DNA from: Candidatus Heimdallarchaeota archaeon LC_2
GTDB taxonomy: Archaea; Asgardarchaeota; Heimdallarchaeia; Heimdallarchaeales; Kariarchaeaceae
DNA: 64,000 bases
Reading direction: 5' to 3'
NCBI GenBank assembly: GCA_001940725.1
Contig: MDVR01000013.1
Span: forward strand, 1 to 64,000
Shown here: piece after piece, positions 25,334 through 34,058 of the stretch
How the letters are laid out: each line of letters opens with the position of its first letter
Numbering within the stretch: the first letter of the stretch is position 1
Position numbers and translations under genes: made by a program
The notes under the pieces: model-generated
Told to the model about the DNA's origin: nothing
Database searches by the model: none
Seen by the model: only the letters and a program-made list of their open reading frames with translations

Positions 25334-26133
25334 TCATTTTTTATGAAATTAGAAAATGTATATACAAAAATGATCATAAAGAAATTGCATTAAAAGCTTT
25401 AAATTTAAATAAACATGTTATCTGCGAAAAACCGATTGCTTACAATAACCTTGAAGCTCAAGAGATGGTTGAAGCTGAAAAAACTAGTGATAAAATAATT
25501 TGTATAAATTTACCTTTTTGTTGGACACCCGCTGTTATTGAATTCAAAAGGCAATTAGAATTAGGTTATGTTGGAAAAATAAAAAAAATTATTTTGAGAT
25601 TTCGGTTTCCTCAATGGCCCAGAAGTTGGCAGTCCACAGATTGGTTAAAATACAAGGAACAAGGAGGTGGACTACGAGAAGTTGGAACTCATTTCTTTTT
25701 TGTTTTAGGTGAATTTTCTAAATGGATTGGGGATGTAAAACAAATTTGGGCAAAGATAGATTATGGTGAAAATGATTTGGCTGAATGGAATGCAGATGGG
25801 ATAATAAAACTCACCTCGGGATTAACAGTTTCAATAGATTATCTTGTCGGATCCGCAGAGGAAGAAGAAAATTCCATAACAATAATTGGTGATAATGGAT
25901 ATTTATCACTTCAAAAATGGTCAATATTGCTTGGATCTCAAAATGAGAGTGAGTTGGCTGAGTTGAAAACCAATGGAAAAAATGAAGAAGATATGGTTTC
26001 GGCATTCTTAAAATCATTAAAGGGTATTGTACCGAATAACCCTCTTGTAACATTTAAAGATGCAGCTAATGCACAAAAAATACTTCAAGCAATTCATGAA
26101 TCAAACGGAGAATGGATTGCATTAATAAATTAA
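25330..26133 (+). pseudogene. Gfo/Idh/MocA-family oxidoreductase lacking its N-terminus
   Basis: Homology to the family begins abruptly with HKEIALKALNLNKHVICEKP and AYNNLEAQEMVE, the EKP motif of the family, and continues through the C-terminal sheet domain (GGGLREVGTHFFFVLGEFSK; GLTVSIDYLVGSAEEEEN; ITIIGDNGYLSLQ) to a normal end. The N-terminal Rossmann part with GxGxxG (about 60-80 residues) is missing. The frame is open only from 25282 and overlaps the last codons of tnpB, which lies in another frame. The simplest reading is that the TnpB element or an associated deletion removed the 5' part. The first ATG (25465) is internal to the fold, so an intact NAD(P)-dependent enzyme is not expected. 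Confidence 0.75.
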
Positions 26134-26445
26134 AATATAGAAGCTTTTCAAAATCGAAATTTATTGAAGGAATATAATTCATTTCGTCGATGATGTTTTT
26201 GGTTGAGCGGATTTATGTCAGTTAATCGAGTTATTATCTCTTACATTATTCCAAGAATTAGTAGTATAAGTAAGATTAATACAAATAATTTGAGGCAAGT
26301 GACATTTCTTTTCACATAATATTTGGTAGATTATAATATAAGGATTCCTTCGAATTAAGTTCTTTATATCCCATATTATTGATTTCTCGAACCATTCTAA
26401 TTGAAGACAGCCTTAGAGATTAAATAAAATAAGTAAATAAGATTA
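26134..26445. other. Intergenic region
   Basis: 312 bp between two convergent genes. It is A/T-rich. A weak inverted pair CGAAAT (about 26155) and ATTTCG (about 26181) could be a terminator-like hairpin after the oxidoreductase remnant. No RNA gene or open frame is supported. Confidence 0.3.
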
Positions 26446-27396
26446 TTATCTGCCTAAGGAAAAATTCCGAAAGAATGTTCGTTTAGACGTCTCACTTTTT
26501 ACAATAAAGAGATAATGGCTAAAAATATGAATAAGGATTGCCAAAACACTTGGAATTACTATCAGGGGGGCGGACTGATATAATTTGAGTGCAAAAAATG
26601 CCATTAGAAAGAAAATATGAAAGCTATAATATGCAACCAACTCAATTCGCATCAGATTGTCGGATTGATGAGTTACATTCTTGTTTTCATGATTTTGTAA
26701 ACTTGTAAATACTTGATTTACAGCATAATAAATTAAAATAATAACAACGATCATAAAGTAAGGGCTATAATTGAAAATTCGTTTTCCTTGTTGAATAATA
26801 TCAAATATGATATAAAAAGGAATAAGGCCAAGTAATGGGATCATTGATAAATATCCGGAATAAGCATATTCATTATTCTGATATTTTCCCCTTCCATAAC
26901 GTATCAGAACACTATAGATCAGGACTATAAAATACCACCCAATAAAATTCCCATATCTCACTCCTATGAACGAATCAAATGTTATTGAGTTTGATATTCC
27001 AATCTTCCAATTCCAAAGCCCAGCATCTATACGGATTGCGATTACATCCATTGAGAGATCAATTGTTAGTGCAAGAAGTGTATCTAGAAACGGCTTTGTT
27101 TTATTACTAACATTAGAGATATCGGAAATTTTCATACTAGTTCCAATTATTATTGCCCATGCAAAAGCAATAACTACTGGGACATTATCTGGTATATTAC
27201 CAAATTGAAATATAAAATCGGGTGAATATTGGTAGGCATCATAAGTCTTAATTGACAAATATTCCAAAATTAAGGCAAAAAAGGTTATTGAAAATAGTTC
27301 AATCACTGTTCTGTAGTGTTTTCTTGTGTAATTTGAATAAATTATCAGTACAAAGAAAATAATGTAAATGATTTCAAAAAATCGAGTGACTATCAA
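26446..27396 (-). CDS. CruF/DUF422-like carotenoid hydratase-family membrane protein
   Basis: A 316-aa protein with seven to eight membrane helices. The layout resembles the CruF/DUF422 family: an early Glu in a helix (FALILEYLSIKTYDAYQYS), GNIPDNVPVVIAFAWAIIIG, an acidic helix pair LDTLLALTIDLSMDVIAIRI, then GLWNWKIGIS and GVRYGNFIGWYFIVL. In haloarchaea the family member is bisanhydrobacterioruberin hydratase; in bacteria CruF is a 1',2'-hydratase. No other carotenoid gene (crtB, crtI) is in the window, so substrate is unknown. It stands alone, transcribed leftward, with 411 bp upstream shared with the divergent MFS gene. Confidence 0.68.
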   Translation of the reverse strand: MIVTRFFEIIYIIFFVLIIYSNYTRKHYRTVIELFSITFFALILEYLSIKTYDAYQYSPDFIFQFGNIPDNVPVVIAFAWAIIIGTSMKISDISNVSNKTKPFLDTLLALTIDLSMDVIAIRIDAGLWNWKIGISNSITFDSFIGVRYGNFIGWYFIVLIYSVLIRYGRGKYQNNEYAYSGYLSMIPLLGLIPFYIIFDIIQQGKRIFNYSPYFMIVVIILIYYAVNQVFTSLQNHENKNVTHQSDNLMRIELVAYYSFHIFFLMAFFALKLYQSAPLIVIPSVLAILIHIFSHYLFIVKSETSKRTFFRNFSLGR

Positions 27397-27807
27397 ATTG
27401 AAATTTCACAATCCTGTGTGAACTACTAACTTAACTCAAAAAATTGAGTGTTGATTATTATTAATAATTCATTATAAAAACGAATATAAGTTTTTAATCT
27501 GAAATTCATTTTCACCAATTTTTAGGATTTTTTTCAATGGTAAACATGCGTATAGTCTCCGCTATAAGACAATTGTTAAATTTATGAGTTTTATTTTTCT
27601 GAAATATATAATACAATTTTAGAATTACAAGTAAGTTGATTCCCAAGGAGGAAAAATTTAGTTTAATATATTTAAGATACAAATTTGATGTTTTATCAAT
27701 TCAAATAATTAAAAAATGGCAAATAGAACTAGATACATATTTAAAAGTACAAATTCGATGGTTCTAAAAATTACTTTAAATGAAATACTGTTTTCTCACT
27801 GATTTTA
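27397..27807. other. Divergent intergenic region
   Basis: 411 bp between the CruF-like gene and the MFS gene. It contains several A/T-rich candidate TATA elements, for example ATATATTTAAAAGT-like sequence near 27738-27750 upstream of the MFS start, and a GGAGGAAAAA stretch near 27646 that resembles a ribosome-binding site but has no open frame after it. No RNA gene is recognised. Confidence 0.35.
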
Positions 27808-29079
27808 TTGCTTGGGAGTTACAGAAATCCAAATGTTCGATGGATATTAATTGTTGGGATTTTCAATTCTATCGGCCTAAGCATTTCTTGGTTTTCCATA
27901 ACATGGTTAATTTATGGATTTGGTGGATCTAATAGTGATCTTGGTCAAATATTAGGGGTAGCATCTCTTATTGGTTTGATTGGTTCACTTTTTGGATCTA
28001 GTCTTGCTGACAAATTCAGACGAGATGCCCTTATTTGGATAGGTGGATTATTTTTAGTAATTGGAAGTTATTTATTAGCAACAAGTAATAATTTGAACGA
28101 TATTTTTGTAGGACAGGTTTTTATAAGTATCGGAGGTTCTTCATTATTCCCAATCATCGGTGCATTATTTGCTGATTCTATACCAGCAAAAAATCGGAAT
28201 AGAGTTTTTGGTACTCAATTCTTGTTGACTAATTCTGCAAGCGCAATTGGTAATCTAGTTGGATACTTCATTTTTCGAGGAATGGATTCAGAAGATATTG
28301 AAACACTTGATGTGGAGTTAATAAAATACTCAATATTTTTTGCAGCTGCGACTCAATTTATTGCTTTTATTTTCATGTTATTTCTGAGGGATAAGAACAC
28401 CGTATCAGAGGCTGAGGAGGGTACAATTGCATCAAATTTTGTTCAAGAGAAAAATACCAATCAAAAATTTAAGAGTAAATGGTATAAAGGTGAGTTATTT
28501 GATAGATCTGAATTTGCTCCGGGATCACTTCAAATTATAACCTTGACTCTCATTAGTTCATACATTATTGGCATGGGTGCTGGGATCTCCATTCCTTACT
28601 TCCCTAGGTTTTTCTTTGACATATATGCGATTGATCTTGCTAATTTGAGTATTCTGTTCGCTTTTGTAACACTGATTACTGCTGTTTGGGGAAAAATAAA
28701 TGCAAATCTTGCTGATAGATACGGAAGGGTTGAGTTAATAGTTGCAAATCAATTTGTTTCTGTTACATTATTGGTACTACTCGCAACCTATCCACCATTG
28801 ATATTTGCAATGTTAACTTTAATTGTTCGCAATGCTGCAATGAATGGTGTTGGTCCTGTATCAGCCGCTATTCAAATGGAGCATTCTCCTCGTGCTTATC
28901 GTAGTAAAGTAAATGCACTAAACCAGATGGCATGGGTGGTGTTATTTGCAATTGGTCAAATGATTGGAGGTCATCTTGTTGATAATTTCGGCTTTAGATT
29001 ACCAATTTTAATCACCGCATCACTATATCTATTGGCAACATTTTCATATTGGAGAATAATGAAAATTTCTCCAACTTAG
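27808..29079 (+). CDS. Major facilitator superfamily transporter
   Basis: A 423-aa protein with 12 hydrophobic helices in two halves and a long charged central loop (about residues 198-235). The first half has the MFS signature after helix 2, GSSLADKFRRDALIWIGG (G-x-x-x-D-R-x-x-R/K-like); the second half repeats it as NLADRYGRVELIVANQ. It resembles drug or sugar efflux carriers but the substrate cannot be read. The start is TTG at 27808; the first helix begins about ten residues later, so the start is well placed. Downstream, 29080-29195 separates it from the small GTPase gene. Confidence 0.9.
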   Translation: MLGSYRNPNVRWILIVGIFNSIGLSISWFSITWLIYGFGGSNSDLGQILGVASLIGLIGSLFGSSLADKFRRDALIWIGGLFLVIGSYLLATSNNLNDIFVGQVFISIGGSSLFPIIGALFADSIPAKNRNRVFGTQFLLTNSASAIGNLVGYFIFRGMDSEDIETLDVELIKYSIFFAAATQFIAFIFMLFLRDKNTVSEAEEGTIASNFVQEKNTNQKFKSKWYKGELFDRSEFAPGSLQIITLTLISSYIIGMGAGISIPYFPRFFFDIYAIDLANLSILFAFVTLITAVWGKINANLADRYGRVELIVANQFVSVTLLVLLATYPPLIFAMLTLIVRNAAMNGVGPVSAAIQMEHSPRAYRSKVNALNQMAWVVLFAIGQMIGGHLVDNFGFRLPILITASLYLLATFSYWRIMKISPT

Positions 29080-29201
29080 AAAGCAAATAATGACAGTCTG
29101 AATAATTACTGAAATGGATGAATTTTCACAATGTATAATAAAAAATGCAAGTGTTTTTATTTTAATTAGGTAAAATAAAATTAAAGGTGAATTAATTACC
29201 T

Positions 29202-29735
29202 GTCTATAAAATAACTCTTCTGGGAGATGCCTCGGTTGGTAAAACATCCCTTAGGAAAAAATTCATGGGTGAAGGATTTAAAAAGTCCTATGGAATGACT
29301 ATAGGTGCCGATTTTTCAGTTTACAAAATCGATGATTATATCCTACATATTTGGGATCTTGCGGGTCAGGTTAGATTTAGTCAAATATTGAAGGCATATT
29401 ATATTGGCACAGTTGGATGTTTAATTGTGTTTGATATTACAAATCCAGATAGTTTTCAAAATGTACCTACTTGGATTGAACAGCTAGTTAAAAACAATGA
29501 GAACAAAATAGTGCCAATTATTATCGTGGGAAATAAAGCCGATTTAAGAGAGAGTGGGAAGAGTTCGATATCTAACGAAAAAGCAAGAGAATATGTAAAA
29601 AAACTAAGTGATTGGACTAGATTTGATGTTCCTTATATTGAAACTTCTGCCCTTTTGGGATTGAATGTTGAACAAACATTTAGGAATTTAATTAATAAGA
29701 TTGACATTGAACAAGCTCAATTACAAAATCAGTAA
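29202..29735 (+). CDS. Ras/Rab-type small GTPase with no canonical start codon
   Basis: Full small GTPase domain: P-loop LLGDASVGKTSL (about 29217-29252), switch I with MTIGADF, switch II WDLAGQVRFSQ, NKAD (base recognition) and ETSAL. The first ATG (29265) lies after the P-loop, so it cannot be the real start. Upstream, the frame is open only from 29196 and offers no ATG, GTG or TTG; GTC at 29202 (protein V-Y-K-I-T-L-L) is where the fold should begin. A Shine-Dalgarno-like AGGTGA sits at 29185-29190. Either a non-standard start is used or a base is wrong. There is no prenylation motif at the C-terminus. Family members regulate trafficking-type or cytoskeletal processes in eukaryotes and are abundant in Asgard archaea. 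Confidence 0.85.
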   Translation, partial: VYKITLLGDASVGKTSLRKKFMGEGFKKSYGMTIGADFSVYKIDDYILHIWDLAGQVRFSQILKAYYIGTVGCLIVFDITNPDSFQNVPTWIEQLVKNNENKIVPIIIVGNKADLRESGKSSISNEKAREYVKKLSDWTRFDVPYIETSALLGLNVEQTFRNLINKIDIEQAQLQNQ

Positions 29736-29752
29736 TTTCTTCAAGAAAAACT

Positions 29753-30622
29753 TTATCGAAGTACATTTTCTTGTATTTCTTTTGCTAGGTGATCTGTAAG
29801 TTGTGGATCTGACGATGCAACGATTGAATATCCTGTCTTAAAATCGTTTAATGGGATTTTTTCTGCTTGTTTATATTTTGGCGGGACAACAAAAGTAAAT
29901 TTTCCACCTAATTCTTCCAATATCAATTTTACAGCGCAAAAATCATGCGCCTTCAAAACACCACGAATGTCAATATAAGCATCGCTTTTCCCGAGGGCTA
30001 CCAGAGCTAATTCCCATGCAGAACTACCTAGTGATCTAGTAGAATAATGTCTTGTGAATCCATTGTTTTGATTGATGCGTTTTGTGTAAAAATAATAACT
30101 TATTATCAAAGGATTGATCTTATTTGTAAGAGAAATTTCAGTCTTTTGAATTCTATTCCCATTATAATAGCTACCGTCGCCTAATTTACCAAACAGTACT
30201 TCATCTTTGTAGAGATTCATAACCATTGCTGAACTTAAATCACCCAATGTTGCATTATCTTTGTAACTACCATAACCAACAGACATGCAACCAATAGGTA
30301 AACCTTTCACGTAATTCTGACTTCCATCAAGCGGGTCTAACATTAGTACAATGGAATTTTCTTTATTTTCGCTAGGGTGACCAAATTCCAAAACCCCACT
30401 TTCTTCCGAATATAAAACTCCATGTAGCTTTTCGTTTATTAAAGTGTTAAGAAATATTTTCTCTGAAATTAGATCAGCATCAATCGAAGTTTGACCTGCT
30501 GCATTTATCGTAGACTTACTCCGCATATTCTGAGTAACCCTTTCTGTAATTTCCCGTTTTGCTCTAATCATGGCTTTGTTAATTTTTAAATCAGTTTCAA
30601 TAAACGATTCATTTAACCACAT
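29753..30622 (-). CDS. Inositol monophosphatase-family phosphatase
   Basis: A 289-aa member of the IMPase/FBPase superfamily of Mg2+-dependent, Li+-sensitive phosphatases. Metal-site motifs: EESG (YSEESGVLEFG), MLDPLDGSQNYVKGLPIGCM (D-P-x-D-G) and KAHDFCAVKLILEELGG near the C-terminus. SLGSSAWELALVALGKSDAY is the usual second-half helix. Archaeal members often act on both inositol-1-phosphate and fructose-1,6-bisphosphate; the substrate here is open. It is convergent with the GTPase gene with 17 bp between. Confidence 0.88.
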   Translation of the reverse strand: MWLNESFIETDLKINKAMIRAKREITERVTQNMRSKSTINAAGQTSIDADLISEKIFLNTLINEKLHGVLYSEESGVLEFGHPSENKENSIVLMLDPLDGSQNYVKGLPIGCMSVGYGSYKDNATLGDLSSAMVMNLYKDEVLFGKLGDGSYYNGNRIQKTEISLTNKINPLIISYYFYTKRINQNNGFTRHYSTRSLGSSAWELALVALGKSDAYIDIRGVLKAHDFCAVKLILEELGGKFTFVVPPKYKQAEKIPLNDFKTGYSIVASSDPQLTDHLAKEIQENVLR

Positions 30623-30818
30623 AGCATGAAACTCCTAATAACTGCATTCGGTTTATATGATCACAGGAATTGTAGTTATCTTGTTTTCAACATTCTCGAA
30701 ATAATATATTAATTCTCACTAAATTTATCGTACATGATAACCATAATCTGCAAATACCATACGAATTAGTTAGTATTGTTAAATTAATATAAAATATAGT
30801 TTGTAGTTAGTTTTATTT

Positions 30819-31385
30819 TTATTCGGGTGTAATTTGATTTGCTTTATGGTAGAGAAATACTCCATCCATAAATGTTTTCGGACTTTGTCTGCGTTTACCC
30901 CTTTGTCGGGTTAATTCTTGAATATTAGCTGCAGTTTGGCCTACTGCTTCTTTATCAATTCCTTGAACAATTACGTCCTCGTCATCAACTTTCACAGATA
31001 CGCCAGGTAAAATTTTAGCATATCTTGGTTTTCTTCCACCATAAAGATTCTCAATTTTTACTTGTAATTTTTTCATTTCTGGGTTAATACGTATTGGAAA
31101 ATGTGAAAATACAATTTTCAAAGAATATTTATAACCATAAGTTGTTCCTTCAATCATATTGCCAATATGAGCACCTACCGTACCAATTGATGATTTTTCC
31201 TTCTTTCTGGGAAAGTAGGTTGAAAGTATTAATTCACTATTTACGTGTTCTATTTGAATACCTGAATGAGTAAAATCTCTTTCTATCTCACCTAAATTTC
31301 CTTTGACGAATACCTTTGAATTATCAATTTTAATGGTAATGTTATCTGGAATTTCAATGGTTTTTTGTAATCTACCTATTTTCAT
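30819..31385 (-). CDS. rpl6: Ribosomal protein uL6
   Basis: A 188-aa uL6, with two alpha/beta repeats. Motifs include IEIPDNITIKIDNSKVFVKG, GTVGAHIGNMIEGTTYGYKY, FPIRINPEMKKLQVKIENL and, in the second repeat, SVKVDDEDVIVQGIDKEAVG and QLT-like ELTRQRGKRRQSPKTFMDGV. It ends an operon read leftward: uS17-uL14-uL24-eS4-uL5-uS14-uS8-uL6. Genes that often follow in archaea (eL32, eL19, uL18, uS5, uL30, uL15) are absent; an IMPase gene comes next, so the spc-like string stops here. Confidence 0.95.
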   Translation of the reverse strand: MKIGRLQKTIEIPDNITIKIDNSKVFVKGNLGEIERDFTHSGIQIEHVNSELILSTYFPRKKEKSSIGTVGAHIGNMIEGTTYGYKYSLKIVFSHFPIRINPEMKKLQVKIENLYGGRKPRYAKILPGVSVKVDDEDVIVQGIDKEAVGQTAANIQELTRQRGKRRQSPKTFMDGVFLYHKANQITPE

Positions 31386-31396
31386 TTCTACTCCAC

Positions 31397-31786
31397 CTAA
31401 TATACATACGCAAGTAGTCTTCCGCCGATACCTTTTTCATGAGCATCTGTTTGTGACATTACACCTTCGGGTGTTGATAGCACTAGTATCCCAAAATTGG
31501 CTGCTGGAAGATACTGTTTTTCGAATTTTGTAAATTCTTTATTTTTAATCGGATAACGAGGACGAATCACTGCACATTTATTTATTCTCCCTAATAATTG
31601 TACTTTGAATTTTCCACCACGTCCGTCTTCAATTCTTTCTACTTCTCCAACATAACTAGCTTTCTGCAATGTAGCTAATACGTTTTCAATCACATTTGAT
31701 GTGGGTGCAAGAATTACTTCTTTTTTTCCTCTCTCTTCATAAGATCGGATTTTTGATAGTGCATCTGCTAAGGGGTCCATTTGCAT
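31397..31786 (-). CDS. rps8: Ribosomal protein uS8
   Basis: A 129-aa uS8. It starts MQMDPLADALSKIRSYEERG (normal N-terminus) and ends LSTPEGVMSQTDAHEKGIGG - RLLAYVY, the conserved rRNA-binding C-terminus. It binds helix 21 of 16S rRNA early in assembly. It lies 6 bp after uS14 and 11 bp before uL6, so the three are co-transcribed. Confidence 0.95.
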   Translation of the reverse strand: MQMDPLADALSKIRSYEERGKKEVILAPTSNVIENVLATLQKASYVGEVERIEDGRGGKFKVQLLGRINKCAVIRPRYPIKNKEFTKFEKQYLPAANFGILVLSTPEGVMSQTDAHEKGIGGRLLAYVY

Positions 31787-31792
31787 ATTAAA

Positions 31793-31966
31793 TTATCCTC
31801 CTCTTGCTCCAGTTTTCTTGAAGCCTAATGGTCCTGCGATCTCTCGCATACATCTTCTACAAATTATTAGATCTGCTCTTCGAATTATCCCTTTGTGGGT
31901 CCCACAACGTCTACAGGAACGTGTGCCACGACCGATACTACGGGTTTTTTTCTCTTGTGTTCTCAT
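31793..31966 (-). CDS. rps14: Ribosomal protein uS14 (zinc-binding, 57 aa)
   Basis: A short gene between uL5 and uS8. The ATG (31966-31964) is preceded by a strong Shine-Dalgarno (GGAGGT on the minus strand). The protein starts MRTQEKKTRSIGRGTRSCRR, has CRRCGTHKGIIRR and then LIICRRCMRE (two CxxC pairs for zinc), and ends FKKTGARGG. Size and zinc ribbon match archaeal uS14. About 200 bp separate it from uL5 upstream, with A/T-rich TATA-like sequence (around 32085-32125, minus strand), so uS14-uS8-uL6 may have an extra promoter. Confidence 0.93.
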   Translation of the reverse strand: MRTQEKKTRSIGRGTRSCRRCGTHKGIIRRADLIICRRCMREIAGPLGFKKTGARGG

Positions 31967-32167
31967 AATATACCTCCTTACCTTGATTGAGTTTACTTTG
32001 ATTCACTTGAATCTCAACTCAGTGCAGGAGCAAATTATTGAGTTTTTTACCTTTTAAAGACATTCATTTTGTGACAACGCGACAAATCTGAATTTTATAA
32101 TTTGAAATATGTTTGGTATAATTAAAATAGCTTGTTTAATTCAATTCAGTTGAATGATAGTATTAAT

Positions 32168-32728
32168 TTAGATAAATTCAACATCATAATTTTCTTTTAA
32201 GAAAATTTTTGTTTCTACTTGAGTGAGGAAGTGACTTTTAGCAATTTTATTCTTTTTATAGCTGCGTCGTTTAACTCTATATCCAGCTCGTTCCATTTGA
32301 ATTATTACATCCATTCCAATAATTCCTAGATTTGGATCATAACCCATTCCGGGTATGTCAATATGTTCTTTAATGCCAAAGCCAAAATTTCCAGAACGAT
32401 CGATTGATCTTTCTTTTATTTTGTATTCTTTTGCATGTAGTAAACGCATTAACAATTCATATGCTCTTTGTCCTCTAACTGTCACCGTTATACCAACTGG
32501 TTGATGTTTTCTTATTCCCCAGCTACGCCATGTATTTTTGGCTAAAGTTTCAGTAGGTTCTTGTCCTTCTCCAACTAGGGTTGAAATAATAGTTTTTGCT
32601 CGTTCTAATGGTTGGCCAGCCATTCCTAAAGAAACATTAATTTTAATAGCTCCAATTAATGGCCTAAGCATAGGTTGGACATCCCATTTTTCGTTATAAT
32701 CTTTTATCGGTAGTTCTGTTACACTCAT
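32168..32728 (-). CDS. rpl5: Ribosomal protein uL5
   Basis: A 186-aa uL5, which contacts 5S rRNA and the P-site tRNA. Typical parts: MLRPLIGAIKINVSLGMAGQ, RAKTIISTLVGEGQEPTETL, VGITVTVRGQRAYELLMRLL and NFGFGIKEHIDIPGMGYDP with GIIGMDVIIQMERAGYRVKR. It sits 6 bp after eS4. The 200-bp gap to uS14 downstream is the largest in this half of the operon. Confidence 0.95.
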   Translation of the reverse strand: MSVTELPIKDYNEKWDVQPMLRPLIGAIKINVSLGMAGQPLERAKTIISTLVGEGQEPTETLAKNTWRSWGIRKHQPVGITVTVRGQRAYELLMRLLHAKEYKIKERSIDRSGNFGFGIKEHIDIPGMGYDPNLGIIGMDVIIQMERAGYRVKRRSYKKNKIAKSHFLTQVETKIFLKENYDVEFI

Positions 32729-32733
32729 TTTGA

Positions 32734-33474
32734 TTACCTCTCGATTTTGAGATCTGGACCAACAACAAATACATAGTCCAAAGCAGTTCTAAATTCTGCA
32801 TCATCACCACCAGTTTCATCGATAAAGGTTACTTCAGATGCTTTGGGTCCATATCTTTGGGAAATGGCGATAATTTTTCCTACCCTTCCTTGGTGTCTCC
32901 CTTCAGTAACCATAGCTCTTGCTTCCTCTTCTAATGGATAAACTTCCATTATTTCTTGACTTGGAATTTTAATTTTTATTGAGAACATTCCTTTAATTTG
33001 AGCTATTTTTTCATCACCTGCCTCTAATAAGATATTTCTTCCATCGTGAAGTGAAATTTGGGTCTTACCACCTCGAATATTTCTCTTCCCAATGACTTTA
33101 CAAACTTTGGTTCCTTTATCTTTTTTAAGAATTTTAACTGGTATTAATTTATTAGACACATGTAATTGAATTCTATAATATGCTTTACTTGCTGGTAGTT
33201 CAACAATATCCATATGTCCAACTGGAAATCTGTCATTTGATCTTGCACGTCCATCAACTAGTATTTGTTGAGTTGATACAATTTCCTTAATCTCTTTTCG
33301 TGTCTGACCAACATTAAGAACATCTCTTAATAATACCATTAATGGCATCCCATATTCTTTCGAATGTGGTCCTGGTGAAATTTTAGGAACAAAAGTAGAT
33401 CCTTTTTTATGTATTGGCCAAGTGGAAGGTGCTGAAATTCGTTTTTGATGTTGTTGTTTTCCTGCTTTGGTCAT
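32734..33474 (-). CDS. rps4e: Ribosomal protein eS4
   Basis: A 246-aa eS4 with an S4-like RNA-binding domain (PLMVLLRDVLNVGQTRKEIK; TQQILVDGRARSNDRFPVG), a central beta domain and a C-terminal KOW motif (TEGRHQGRVGKIIAIS). Sizes and order match archaeal and eukaryotic eS4. The start codon overlaps the end of uL24 by 4 bp, showing translational coupling. Confidence 0.95.
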   Translation of the reverse strand: MTKAGKQQHQKRISAPSTWPIHKKGSTFVPKISPGPHSKEYGMPLMVLLRDVLNVGQTRKEIKEIVSTQQILVDGRARSNDRFPVGHMDIVELPASKAYYRIQLHVSNKLIPVKILKKDKGTKVCKVIGKRNIRGGKTQISLHDGRNILLEAGDEKIAQIKGMFSIKIKIPSQEIMEVYPLEEEARAMVTEGRHQGRVGKIIAISQRYGPKASEVTFIDETGGDDAEFRTALDYVFVVGPDLKIER

Positions 33475-34058
33475 TGTTGGTCGTCCTCTTTTTCTGTTGA
33501 TTCTTCTGTTATTGTATCTTCTTCAGATGTATTATTAGCATCTTCAATTAAATCATCAGTAGTGTCTTCTTCCAAAAGTTCAATATCATCATCATCTAAT
33601 GGAGCAATTAAATCTTCATCTTCTAATTCAATGATATCTTCATCTTCCTCAGTTTCAGCGAGTACTGCATCAATATCAATTTTGTCTTCTTCTTTCTTAA
33701 TTCGACGATTGATAAGTTCTAATCTCTTACGATCTTTTTCAATAATATTTGTAATAACGAGATTGGAAGCGTGAATAGGAAAAGGAATTTCAGTATTATC
33801 TGTTTTCCTTTTTACAATTTTATCAACGTAAACTCTTTGTTTCGAAAGATCAACTTTCATGACTTTACCAGATTTACCCTTCATATCTCCCCTTGTAATA
33901 GTTACTGTATCACCTTTTCTAAGGGGTAATGATCGAAATCCTTTGGTTTCACGAAGACTAATACTAAGATTTGCAGATAACAACTTATGTGTTTCATGTC
34001 TTGGGGGATTAAATTGAAACAATCTTTGTTTTTTCGGTTTTTTACTTTGTGTTCTCAA
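33471..34058 (-). CDS. rpl24: Ribosomal protein uL24 with a long acidic C-terminal tail
   Basis: A 195-aa protein. The first 120 residues are a standard archaeal uL24: basic N-terminus (KKPKKQRLFQFN), the KOW motif LRKGDTVTITRGDMKGKSGK, and IPFPIHASNLVIT. The remaining about 70 residues are a highly acidic Asp/Glu tail (EDEDIIELEDEDLI, then LDDDDIELLEED), absent from the compact family members. The tail could act as an acidic interaction surface or charge shield; this is inference. The stop of uL24 overlaps the start of eS4, and uL14 is directly upstream with no gap. Confidence 0.93.
   Translation of the reverse strand: MRTQSKKPKKQRLFQFNPPRHETHKLLSANLSISLRETKGFRSLPLRKGDTVTITRGDMKGKSGKVMKVDLSKQRVYVDKIVKRKTDNTEIPFPIHASNLVITNIIEKDRKRLELINRRIKKEEDKIDIDAVLAETEEDEDIIELEDEDLIAPLDDDDIELLEEDTTDDLIEDANNTSEEDTITEESTEKEDDQQ

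Noticed and set aside
29265..29735. Small GTPase starting at the first ATG
   Set aside because: That start would drop the P-loop, which is encoded just upstream in the same frame; all other GTPase motifs are intact.
33445..33774. Serine-rich plus-strand frame over uL24
   Set aside because: It is the antisense of the acidic tail codons of uL24; low complexity only.
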